A stretch of 48,849 nucleotides of DNA, taken from Candidatus Heimdallarchaeota archaeon LC_2 (lineage in GTDB: Archaea > Asgardarchaeota > Heimdallarchaeia > Heimdallarchaeales > Kariarchaeaceae). Shown here piece after piece: positions 26,937 through 35,960 of this stretch (positions are counted from its first letter, which is position 1; the number at the start of each line of letters is the position of its first letter). The position numbers and the translations under genes were made by a program. Location: contig MDVR01000107.1 in assembly GCA_001940725.1 (NCBI GenBank), positions 1 through 48,849 of the forward strand, in the 5' to 3' direction. Under the pieces are notes generated by a model. That model made no database searches and had not been told where the DNA came from. It saw nothing but the letters and a program-made list of their open reading frames with translations.

Positions 26937-27644
26937 TTATAACTCAAATGGAAATATTCGATTAAGTTTGTCCTCAAGTGCTTTGTCTTTTGGATCCAGA
27001 GGGGATTTGAAAACAACATCTGTTCCTGATTTCTCCAAAATCTTTAGTTGGGGCCTAATATCAATATTATTCGAATACACATTATCATATAATACTAACC
27101 TATCAACCGATCCTACATCATCCAAACCAAAATCTTCTGAAAGTTTACCAAAACTACAATTGAAAAAAGACAAAAATTTCAAGTGTAAATTCTTGAAAAT
27201 ACCTTTGGGAAGATCGGTCAAGTAACAATCATCGAATTTAATTTCAGATAAGTTATCTTTAATTGGTTGGAACAAATCAGGCGAAATAAAAGAAATAATA
27301 TTAGTAGATTCGATTTCAAATTTGGTTATTTTCGAGATATCATATAGGTGAGCAATTTCAGTCAAGATATGAGGATTAAGAGCTTTTATAGCATAATTTT
27401 CATTTAAATCTTTTAGATGAAATTCTGAATTTCCATCCTGTAATTCAAGTAAAAAGGAAGATCCACTATTTTCATTTAAACTGGGTAAATCAATATCATC
27501 ATCATTTTTGTAGATACTTGGATCATATGGAAACAAGTGATCAAGGCTAAAATTTAATGTATAAACGGGTCTAATTAGATTAAATATGATCCTATCAGTC
27601 GGACCTAACCAACCAGGTTCATCGTATTCATTATTTTCAGACAT
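26937..27644 (-). CDS. LRR-like protein, paralogue C (partner of the giant protein)
   Basis: The 235-aa protein has GGAGGT at 27652-27657; the second of two adjacent ATGs (27644) has the better spacing and aligns with the paralogues. It shares the C-terminal LRR-like half (FDDCYLTDLPKGIFKNLHLK) with paralogues A and B but differs in the N-terminal half. It follows the full-length giant gene by 125 bp, so this looks like the parental locus of the two copied tails. Partner or immunity function is inferred only from this conserved order. Confidence 0.6.
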   Translation of the reverse strand: MSENNEYDEPGWLGPTDRIIFNLIRPVYTLNFSLDHLFPYDPSIYKNDDDIDLPSLNENSGSSFLLELQDGNSEFHLKDLNENYAIKALNPHILTEIAHLYDISKITKFEIESTNIISFISPDLFQPIKDNLSEIKFDDCYLTDLPKGIFKNLHLKFLSFFNCSFGKLSEDFGLDDVGSVDRLVLYDNVYSNNIDIRPQLKILEKSGTDVVFKSPLDPKDKALEDKLNRIFPFEL

Positions 27645-27769
27645 CATATCTACCTCCAAATAAAATTTTGCTTCGAAACAAATCGTTGGTAATAGATTGA
27701 CATTTTGTCAGTTCTAAATTCATTTTTTTACCACAATCTCTAGACTGATTTGTTTGTAACTTTAAATTA

Positions 27770-30700
27770 TTAGTTTTCATCATTTATTTCACCCTTGTTT
27801 TTATCCCCTATAATTTCTGTGAGAATTAATCTAAATATTGGTAATAGTTTTTCCCACAGCTCATCTACTATATCATGGTTTTTCTTTGTAAACCTTTCAA
27901 GAGTTTCTCCTGAAATGGATTTCATCTCTTTGATTTCCTTCATTAATTTTGGATTGATCAGTTTGAGGAACGGTTCTGCATGAGTGTAAATTTTACCTTT
28001 CTTCCAACCTTTTTTTGAATTGCTGGCAGGTGGGAAGAGTCTTCTTCTTACATCTGGATTATTTGGGTTGTATTTAAACCAAATCTCAGTGTTAGAAAGA
28101 ACTTTGTCTATGTCTCGATTCATTAAATCCATTTCTAGAAAATCTTTAGATCGAATGACCTTGGAATGATCCTTTGTTGCATATTTTGCAGGAAGTGCAT
28201 AATCGCGACCTTCACTTTTTACAAACTTCTTGAACCATTGAATTTGATCTGCGGAGCGATTCCAAGATCCAATCGGATTTCTTTTTGCTGAAAGGTCAAA
28301 GGCACCAATGAAATATTTTATTAGATCTTCATTTAAAAAATCAAAATAAGCTTTAAGACCTTCTAAATAAACTCTCAATGCATCCAAGTCAAATTTTACA
28401 CCTTTCTTAGTTTGGATAAAGAATTTATGCTTGAATCCTGCTAAATTTTCATAAGAGTTAAACCACTTTGTAACATTTAGTTGATCTTTTCCACGAGCTG
28501 ACCAAAACGTGTTAATGGTTCTTTTTGGTTGTATGTTGGAATAACCCATAGCTAATCTGTTTAATATTGAATTACTAGTCAACTCGTCTCCATATCGATA
28601 AGCTCCATAAAAGTAATAATCATTATTTTTGTCCCCTAATAGCATCATCATAAGTTTTTGTCCTGCTACATCTCTTCTTACATTATTTGGAATAAAAGAT
28701 CCAAATGTATCTTGTGAAGTAAGAGGAAACATAATGGATAATCTGTAAATCTGTGCATTATCTGGAAAATCTAATATCCAGTGATTAACTTGAAACTTAT
28801 CACTTTCTATTGGTTTTAACTTCCTTGAAAGTGATGCAATTGCATCATGATATATATTATTATTAACCTTTCCAATATGAAGAACTACGATAATGTCTTC
28901 TCCGTTTTCCCTAAGATGTTCTTCTATTAGATTTGCGTATCTTTCATATCTCTTGATAAATTCTAAGGCATCAGAACTTTGAATCGTACCATCTTCTTGA
29001 ATTACAATATCATTAGATTTGATATTTACTCTCAATACTCGAATGTTCAAGTTTTTTGTAATATTCTTATTTTCACCAATTATTCTTACTGGATATGATT
29101 GGATGTCACCTATTTCGATATTCTCATTAAGACTTAAAGCACTTGATAGTCCAGAAATTGCCGTTTTTACAATGATCTTATTCTCTGTTGAAATCGGGAA
29201 TTGTTTCTTGTATTTATCAAATTTACTTATCCAAGCATGATTTTTAACTTCATATAATTCTTGAGGATATATTGCAAATTTATTATTTGCAGGATTAAAC
29301 ACTTTCAAAAATTCATCATTTGTTTGAATGGGAATTGTATTTTTAGAATTTGGTATATTTAAATTAATGATTTCATCTGGTAATCTCATTGAACCAGGAT
29401 TATTAATAATATTATGTAAAGTTGTGATATTCAATCTTTCAACCTTGGTATTCCCTTTTGAATCCTGATAAATCATCCCCGCAGGAGTATTCTTCCCATC
29501 CAAAATTTCAGCTACCAAATCTTTGACCTTCCCCGTCAACCCAACTGTTCTAAACGACTTCTTCAACCTCATGTGATACTCCTCTGCATATTCTACCAAT
29601 TCACTATTTGTACTACTAGATTTTTTGGTAGCAATTAACATCAAATACTCAGGAAATCGTTTTACCTTAGTCCACTCATCAAGTGGTCCACCAGCAGCCG
29701 CTGTATTCGTCTTCCCAGTAAACCGAGTATCCAATGACGTTAGGTCGATCCCGGACTTACTTTCACCTGGTGCAAATATAATTGGTCCATCTTTAGCAAC
29801 CACATCCAAATTTCCTCTCTCATCAACACCTGGAAGATGATAAGTAACAAGATGATCATATCCATGCTGACCATCGAAAACAATTAGCGATTCTTTCTCA
29901 AAATTAACCAGATATGAATCAATATCATCTGGTTTCATACCATGGACCTTCAAATATTTCCCAACAAGCTCTTTATGCCTTTGAATCCCACATAAAGCAT
30001 CTTCCAACTCAGTAAAATTTGGTAGTAACCGTTTCAGTGTCTGACCAGACAAAAATTCTTGATTCATTGACGTTGACTTTAGGAATTTATCTCGTGTATC
30101 GCCAAATATTGATCCTGATTTATTATTCCCCTTTACTTGAACATTATACTTACTTGGATTAGCCTCTCCAAGATGGTATCCCTTCCCAAACATTTTATCA
30201 ATCAGCCTTCTATCATGAATAGGGTCCAAAACCTTTTCCAACTCTTTTTCAAGTGTCACAAAATATTCATCCAAAGCCTCAGCACGTAATCTTTTGATAA
30301 ATTGATCAAATTCTTTCTCCTTACCCTTTAGAGGAATTCCAGTTTTAAGATCCATTATCCCTTGAAGCTCGTCCTTAATCATCTGTTTCAAACTATAGCC
30401 ATTATCCTCAGCATCAATTTTTAGCCAAATTGCAGGATTATCATAATAAAATTCCAATGAGTCAAAACCCTCCGGATCAAAATCAAGCCCATAAGCCTTT
30501 TTAATGCCATTCAACTCGAATTTAGTAATCTTCGTCTCGATTACATCATCTTTGCTGTAATAAAGTAACCTTGCCAAAAGGTCGATTACAAGGGCCGCAT
30601 CATTACGCTTCCCTTTGGCATCATACAATAGATCCTTCTGGAAGTAGCTGGAGTGAATAATTTCCTGTTCAATTAAGGATTTTAACTTTAAATCCAAATC

Positions 30701-33700
30701 AATATTTAACCCTACATATTCTTTCTTGAAAATCACCTTGTTTACATGTTTCAAGGCCTCCTTGGGGTCTTGATCAAATAATTTCTTGAAGGTTTTGAAT
30801 GATTTGAATGGTTTTACTGATGGAGAAGTTGAAATCTTCAGATTACTTGAATCTGCTGAGTCAATGGATAGCTTTTCTTGAATAACTTTGTCATCAGTTT
30901 CTTTAACCTTAACAACCGAATCAGTCAAATCCATTGTAGTCCCAACGATTCTTTTCCAAATTTCGGGAAAAGCTTTCTTTTCTAAATCTTCCAACCGCAT
31001 CTGTCCAAACACCTCTCCCGATTTTGAATCCAATATATATCGCATTTCTGGAGTCAGCTCATCAATCTGTTTTCCCCTTAAATTTGGCTTATCCTTCAAT
31101 GACTCTGGTAGCGTCTTACCCTTGTACATGGACCTCAGAAACCTGTGGACCGTCTTATTTTTCAACCACTTACCTAAAATATCTCCTACCGTAATTTGTT
31201 TAATTCCCGCTTCTGATTTACAACTCAAAACAACCCCTTCTCTCCACAACATACTTGATAAATCATTGTGATAAGCATAGAACGCCAATTTGGCAAAAAT
31301 AATATTTTGGATCTCGAGTAAATTTAATTTGCGCCAGTGTTTTACATACGGAACGTCGCCTTCTATATATACAGACGGAGGAACAAGAAGGTCGACATCA
31401 TCTCCAGAGACCGTATTTTCATCATGAACTATCCGTCCAATTTCATAAGAGCTACTCTTATTAGAAATCAATTTCAGAGAATCAATGAATAGTTGCTTAA
31501 CCTTATCAATACGCTTGAGCTTTTTACGCATGGCTTGATTAATTTTTCTTCTCTGTTCTTGAGAATTAATTAATTCATTTAGTTGCATCATGTTGATGAG
31601 AAGGTGAAAAATGTAATCTCGATCAAAACCAGTCACAGCAGTGAGGAAGTCCAGTGACTTACCCTCAATTGCAAAATCCCAGATTTCATCTAAAGTATCC
31701 GCATCTGGAATTACTTTACTTCCTTTTTGCTGAGTGTAATCATCTCTTAGTTTATCAAGCTGTCTTTCCAAAGGAACCCTTTGAAATGAATCTTCTAATG
31801 ATTGATCAAGATGGATATCACTATCATTCCTTTCACTCTCTCCTAGCTCCCTACCCTGAGGTTGCTCAAATGATTTATCTGAAACGATGGATCTCTCCCT
31901 CTGCTCGTCCATGTCCCAAGAATCAGAGATTCTACGTTCTCGAAATTCATTGAGTGAATCACCTTCATCTTCTGCAGCTAAATTACTTTCATCGTGGTCT
32001 GTATCTGGCTCTTGATAATCAGAGTCATTATTCCTGGGAATCGAACTGAAATGATTCTCCTGTTCATTTTGTTCATGATCTCGTAATTCATCAGATACTC
32101 TCTCATTCTCAAAATAATTTGCATGTTCTTCAATTTCATAATTATAATCCTCATTATCTAGAGTGGGTTCCAAGGGTCTATGTTCTATAGGAGAATCTCT
32201 ATCTTCCAACTCCGTGGGTAAATGATGATATTGATCATCTAAGGAATTATGATGTTCTTTTGTGTCTTGGAGTTGTCGTTCAGATTGTTCGAACGCTTCC
32301 GACTGATCAATCGAATCATTAGTTTCATTAAATTCCCCATGATTAATTGGAAAATGATTCTGGTGATCTTTTAAAGATGATTCTGATAATTCTGAAATAG
32401 GTGGTTGTTGTTGGAATGGATAAAATCGGTCGATGGAATTATCATCTTGAAAATCTTGAGCAGTAGATTCATCCTTCCAATTATTGTTCAAAACATTATC
32501 AAGAACATTAATTAATTCCTGTCTTTCATTTTCATTCAAATTTGGAGATATATTTGGCGGAGTACCATCTTCAATACCCGGATGATCATTTTGCTTGATT
32601 TCATTAGCATCAGAAGATAAGGATGTGTCCTCATGATTATTATCTGAACTATTTGCATCGCTATCAGTATCTCTATCAGGATCTCTGGTTAAGATATCTT
32701 CTTTCTTCAAATTTCTAATCAATCGATCCAATTTCTGATCGAGAGTTTCAGGAGCAGCATTATCATCTATAAACAAACTTTTCTCTTTCTTTTTACGTAG
32801 GTATTCTTCATCTACCTCTTCATACTCCTCCTCATAAGCTCGCCTCTGACTATCCTGTTCAATATTGGAAAGTACTGTAATGCTTCCAAAGAAAATAAAA
32901 AAATACTTGTATTCTAAAATAAACTGCCAAATCAATTCAAGAGTATTGTAAGAAGGTTCAAAGAATAGCGCTGGAATTTCAATAAAAACAGACATGATTA
33001 AAATCTCAACTGAGTTCCCTTTGTTAATCAGATCAAATTCTAAGATCTGATCTTTTCCAGGAACATAATTGTGGGTAAACTCATAAGTTTGGTTTGAAAT
33101 CTGTTTACTGCGAAGTGATGTTTGATTATGTAATATCTTTAGTCGAATTGGATTCTCTTCAAGAGAATTCTCTAGATCAATTATATTCAGCATAAATTTA
33201 ATTTTCATTTTTGGGATTGCGGTTATATTATGGGATGCAAGGGTCGCTCTAATAAAATTAGAAGTTAGGTCTAGAGGAATTGGAACGTACAGTTTTTCCG
33301 TGTTTATTAAATTGTACCTGTTCATCACCAACATCGCTGGGAAAGAAGCAAGCTTGCCTGAAATTCTATTGTGAAACGACTCAAGTGAAATTGAGTGCAA
33401 ATAGAAACGTTGAATCGTTGTTTGAATTCTAAAATCCATATTTGGAGTTTTGAAAGGATTATAGGAAAATTTTAAGAGAAAATTGACATTTATTCTAAAA
33501 TTAGGGTCATTCCTGAAATACTCTAAGACCGTTGAATTATCAAACATATCCCGAGTTTTTGGAAGATGAACAGAAGGGTCAATTACTTGTGAAAAATCAA
33601 CTTTCTTCAGATCTTTCTGCTGAACCGCAAATGTCTCGTTCACATATTCAACATATTGATTATTTTCAAGAATAAAATACAAAACAATTAATTCTATCTT

Positions 33701-34006
33701 GAGGTCACGATCATAGAAGTAGGATGAATTATCGACATTACGTGTAATATTATGTAACTGTAAGGAAATTAAAATTGGATCGAATAAAAAACTATCATTA
33801 AGCTGAGTAATATGGAGAAGCTGTGTATTATTTCTTAACTGAATATCTCCTTCTTTGTTCTCGTTAAAATTTACTTGGGGAGCCAAAGCTAAATTTCTGT
33901 TATCCGGATCAGACTCTACATGTCCTTCAGCATTTACTGGAAGTAATAGAAAACAAAGTAGAATGAATAAGAATATGATTTTTAACAGTTTTCTCCGATA
34001 TTTCAT
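27770..34006 (-). CDS. Giant membrane-anchored protein with candidate PD-(D/E)XK core
   Basis: The protein has 2078 aa. A signal peptide (about 1-26, IIFLFILLCFLLLPVNA) is followed by an extracellular beta-rich domain (27-355), one TM helix (about 355-378) and a long acidic D/E/N/S-rich low-complexity region (about 385-770). A helical region then has GDDVDLLV (868-875), which resembles a nucleotidyltransferase DxD. A candidate nuclease core follows: GYD1384HLV, LD1401VVAKDG and FAPGE1415-S-K1417, i.e. the D and ExK of PD-(D/E)XK enzymes. A conserved C-terminal segment is duplicated elsewhere. By topology the large C-terminal part is cytosolic. It looks like a surface sensor coupled to an intracellular effector, or a polymorphic toxin-like protein. 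Domain calls beyond the TM are tentative. Confidence 0.6.
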   Translation of the reverse strand: MKYRRKLLKIIFLFILLCFLLLPVNAEGHVESDPDNRNLALAPQVNFNENKEGDIQLRNNTQLLHITQLNDSFLFDPILISLQLHNITRNVDNSSYFYDRDLKIELIVLYFILENNQYVEYVNETFAVQQKDLKKVDFSQVIDPSVHLPKTRDMFDNSTVLEYFRNDPNFRINVNFLLKFSYNPFKTPNMDFRIQTTIQRFYLHSISLESFHNRISGKLASFPAMLVMNRYNLINTEKLYVPIPLDLTSNFIRATLASHNITAIPKMKIKFMLNIIDLENSLEENPIRLKILHNQTSLRSKQISNQTYEFTHNYVPGKDQILEFDLINKGNSVEILIMSVFIEIPALFFEPSYNTLELIWQFILEYKYFFIFFGSITVLSNIEQDSQRRAYEEEYEEVDEEYLRKKKEKSLFIDDNAAPETLDQKLDRLIRNLKKEDILTRDPDRDTDSDANSSDNNHEDTSLSSDANEIKQNDHPGIEDGTPPNISPNLNENERQELINVLDNVLNNNWKDESTAQDFQDDNSIDRFYPFQQQPPISELSESSLKDHQNHFPINHGEFNETNDSIDQSEAFEQSERQLQDTKEHHNSLDDQYHHLPTELEDRDSPIEHRPLEPTLDNEDYNYEIEEHANYFENERVSDELRDHEQNEQENHFSSIPRNNDSDYQEPDTDHDESNLAAEDEGDSLNEFRERRISDSWDMDEQRERSIVSDKSFEQPQGRELGESERNDSDIHLDQSLEDSFQRVPLERQLDKLRDDYTQQKGSKVIPDADTLDEIWDFAIEGKSLDFLTAVTGFDRDYIFHLLINMMQLNELINSQEQRRKINQAMRKKLKRIDKVKQLFIDSLKLISNKSSSYEIGRIVHDENTVSGDDVDLLVPPSVYIEGDVPYVKHWRKLNLLEIQNIIFAKLAFYAYHNDLSSMLWREGVVLSCKSEAGIKQITVGDILGKWLKNKTVHRFLRSMYKGKTLPESLKDKPNLRGKQIDELTPEMRYILDSKSGEVFGQMRLEDLEKKAFPEIWKRIVGTTMDLTDSVVKVKETDDKVIQEKLSIDSADSSNLKISTSPSVKPFKSFKTFKKLFDQDPKEALKHVNKVIFKKEYVGLNIDLDLKLKSLIEQEIIHSSYFQKDLLYDAKGKRNDAALVIDLLARLLYYSKDDVIETKITKFELNGIKKAYGLDFDPEGFDSLEFYYDNPAIWLKIDAEDNGYSLKQMIKDELQGIMDLKTGIPLKGKEKEFDQFIKRLRAEALDEYFVTLEKELEKVLDPIHDRRLIDKMFGKGYHLGEANPSKYNVQVKGNNKSGSIFGDTRDKFLKSTSMNQEFLSGQTLKRLLPNFTELEDALCGIQRHKELVGKYLKVHGMKPDDIDSYLVNFEKESLIVFDGQHGYDHLVTYHLPGVDERGNLDVVAKDGPIIFAPGESKSGIDLTSLDTRFTGKTNTAAAGGPLDEWTKVKRFPEYLMLIATKKSSSTNSELVEYAEEYHMRLKKSFRTVGLTGKVKDLVAEILDGKNTPAGMIYQDSKGNTKVERLNITTLHNIINNPGSMRLPDEIINLNIPNSKNTIPIQTNDEFLKVFNPANNKFAIYPQELYEVKNHAWISKFDKYKKQFPISTENKIIVKTAISGLSSALSLNENIEIGDIQSYPVRIIGENKNITKNLNIRVLRVNIKSNDIVIQEDGTIQSSDALEFIKRYERYANLIEEHLRENGEDIIVVLHIGKVNNNIYHDAIASLSRKLKPIESDKFQVNHWILDFPDNAQIYRLSIMFPLTSQDTFGSFIPNNVRRDVAGQKLMMMLLGDKNNDYYFYGAYRYGDELTSNSILNRLAMGYSNIQPKRTINTFWSARGKDQLNVTKWFNSYENLAGFKHKFFIQTKKGVKFDLDALRVYLEGLKAYFDFLNEDLIKYFIGAFDLSAKRNPIGSWNRSADQIQWFKKFVKSEGRDYALPAKYATKDHSKVIRSKDFLEMDLMNRDIDKVLSNTEIWFKYNPNNPDVRRRLFPPASNSKKGWKKGKIYTHAEPFLKLINPKLMKEIKEMKSISGETLERFTKKNHDIVDELWEKLLPIFRLILTEIIGDKNKGEINDEN

Positions 34007-34038
34007 ATTGTCACGTCCTAGTCCACCTTTCCACTAAA

Positions 34039-34914
34039 TTACAGACTCCATAAATAAAATATGTTAAATTGTATATAAGTAAAATACCATAAACCAATCA
34101 ACTTGAATATCACCTTCAAAATTTTTTCCTTCTTAATGTTTGAAGATATTAGTAGTAGAACAATTAGGATAACCCAAAGCCAGGATGGAACGGATCGATT
34201 GTTTGTTATTGGATCGATTCTATATTCAGCTCCTTTTACCCATCCAATTTCTTGATTAGTGGAAGAATCAATCACATCATGTTCAAAAGAATATTGTTCC
34301 AATGTAGTTTCATAGAAATTGAATGATAGATAAAATTCAATTGTGGTTGGCTTAACATTCTCAAAGAGATCAAATAAGAATAGATCAATAGTAAACTGAT
34401 AAATGTGTGTAACTGGCATAATTCTTCCATACACATCAAATACTAAAGTATCAATTAGATCCTTCATTGCCTCATATAATGTTGGATGAAGGTTTTGATT
34501 GATAATATTATCCTTAAATCGAATTAAATCTTCAACAGACTTGATATCAATGAAAGGGCCGAAACTTTGAAATCCATAGTAATGAGTAAAATTATTATTG
34601 TCCTTTAAATGCAAACCAATTTGACCTTCGATAATGTTGATATTTTCACCAAACTCATCAATTTGGAAATTTAATGTTACATTATGTGTCTGATTGAGGT
34701 CCCAGAACGTCGGAGTTATAATTTCATAGTGAAATTTGGTTCCATATTTTGTTTTATCGATCCTCGACTTTACTTTTTGTGAAGCAATGCTACTATTTGT
34801 ACTGGCAAAAATATTAATAATTATAATAATAATCAAGAAGGTTGTTAAATGCATCTTTGATTTAATTTGGGATCGATTTGTCAATTTGGTTTGAGACGTT
34901 ATACAAAATAGCAT
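34039..34914 (-). CDS. Signal peptide/TM protein upstream of the giant gene
   Basis: The start ATG at 34914 lies 26 nt from a TATA box centred at 34940 (leaderless), giving 291 aa; ATG 34854 is an alternative. An N-terminal hydrophobic segment (FLIIIIIINIFAS) is a signal peptide or anchor. An outer beta-rich domain with several N-x-T/S sites follows, then C-terminal hydrophobic helices (WLWVILIVLLLISS and a second near the end). The overall layout mirrors the first 380 residues of the giant protein, 32 bp downstream, suggesting a membrane complex. No family is recognised. Confidence 0.55.
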   Translation of the reverse strand: MLFCITSQTKLTNRSQIKSKMHLTTFLIIIIIINIFASTNSSIASQKVKSRIDKTKYGTKFHYEIITPTFWDLNQTHNVTLNFQIDEFGENINIIEGQIGLHLKDNNNFTHYYGFQSFGPFIDIKSVEDLIRFKDNIINQNLHPTLYEAMKDLIDTLVFDVYGRIMPVTHIYQFTIDLFLFDLFENVKPTTIEFYLSFNFYETTLEQYSFEHDVIDSSTNQEIGWVKGAEYRIDPITNNRSVPSWLWVILIVLLLISSNIKKEKILKVIFKLIGLWYFTYIQFNIFYLWSL

Positions 34915-34935
34915 ACGATAATAATGTGGTAAAAT

Positions 34936-34943
34936 CTTTATAA
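34936..34943 (-). promoter_or_regulatory. TATA box for the giant-protein operon
   Basis: TTATAAAG in the context TTACTTATAAAG, centred 26 nt upstream of ATG 34914. The same 12-mer context precedes the helicase gene at 43400 with the same spacing. Confidence 0.55.
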
Positions 34944-35040
34944 GTAACCACAAATTTTAGCAATCATATATTTAGTATTAAAATAAATATGAATTGTAAT
35001 TAGATCGGTTGAAAGAACGAAATAACATTATAAGAAAAAA

Positions 35041-35313
35041 TTCCGTACCGATAATAATTGTTTAGAATCAATTTAAATCAAAATCACAATTAATAACGCA
35101 TCATTTCATTTTAATTTAATTAGAGACTAACATCAATAGCATGGACTGAAATAGATGAATATTAGCTTGGTAAGCAATTCCGTACCGACAATAATTGTAT
35201 TAAATTAATTTGAAATAAATCAAAATTATTTACGATCACATTTTTTAATTCAATTAGAAACTAATATCAATAACAGGGTCTGAAAGGGATGAATATGATG
35301 TTTGGAAGCAAAA
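35041..35313. repeat. Imperfect tandem repeat, two ~137-bp units
   Basis: Units 35041-35177 and 35178-35313 both start TTCCGTACCGAyAATAATTG and share an internal AATTAGArACTAAyATCAATA and GATGAATAT, with small indels. It lies between the divergent giant-operon promoter and the CMD gene. No gene is seen in 34954-35341. Confidence 0.7.
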
Positions 35314-35341
35314 TCAAAAATTTAGGTTGGAGGAGAGGTTG

Positions 35342-35353
35342 TTTAATATAAAT
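35342..35353 (+). promoter_or_regulatory. Predicted TATA box of truncated CMD gene
   Basis: TTTAATATAAAT starts 30 nt upstream of ATG 35372. The paralogue at 43622 has TTTAATACAAAT at exactly the same distance, so the element is conserved together with the gene. Confidence 0.5.
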
Positions 35354-35371
35354 ATTAATTGAATTGTAATT

Positions 35372-35698
35372 ATGGGAAATTTAATTCCTGACAAAGATAA
35401 AAGAATCTCTGGAGCAAATGAAATCGGGAAGAAATTATACAAAGAAAACTGGCAGTCATTAATTGAAAATCTAGAATCATTGGATCCTAATTTTGCGGAA
35501 TTTGTTAAAGAAATCCCTTATGGGAGCATGTATACAAGAAAAGAATTATCGATTGAATATAGAGAAATTGCTGCTATTACCGCACTTACTCAATTAAATC
35601 TCAGACCTCAATTAAAATCACATATAATAGGGGCTCTGAATGTAGGGGTTAAGAAAACTGAAATATTAGATCTCTTTTTACACATCGCAATGATCTAA
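35372..35698 (+). pseudogene. CMD/AhpD-like gene truncated by TnpB element
   Basis: The frame encodes 108 aa closely similar to the first 108 of the intact paralogue at 43622-44014 (NLIPDKDKRI, FAEFVKEIPYGSMYTRKEL, ALNVGVKKTEILDLFLH). Homology ends at GCAATG (about 35692) and the frame stops two codons later. The missing 22 residues (FIGFPLVLDGLKVAREVF in the paralogue) are replaced by the TnpB element end. They were not found beyond the element. The family is carboxymuconolactone decarboxylase/AhpD-like. Confidence 0.75.
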
Positions 35699-35960
35699 CT
35701 GTTATCTATTCAAGTATAAATAATAGTTTTCACGTTCCACAAACACTATCAGGTGTCGCCACCACTTCTTGCGAAGCTAATAATGTTCTCGATTTATTTT
35801 TATCAACTGCTTGATTCAATAAATCCGTGCTTCTGTCATCTTCTCCCTCACTCGATGTCTCGAAAAATGAGATCAACGAAGATGTGTTACCGTGATTTTT
35901 ATCCACCGTTAGATCACTGAAAACGGCGTTTCTGTCAGATATATTGTCAGACAGATTAGA
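35693..35960 (-). ncRNA. Predicted omega-RNA/right-end region of TnpB element
   Basis: TnpB elements encode their guide RNA at the 3' end of tnpB, ending at the element boundary. Here the last about 90 codons of the tnpB frame are low-complexity and unlike any TnpB domain, and the CMD homology marks the boundary near 35692. The first bases outside (35692 downward on the minus strand) would be the guide. The extent is approximate and inferred. Confidence 0.35.

Noticed and set aside
27795..33900. Plus-strand frames of 60-127 aa inside the giant gene
   Set aside because: They are antisense shadows of a continuous 6.2-kb frame.
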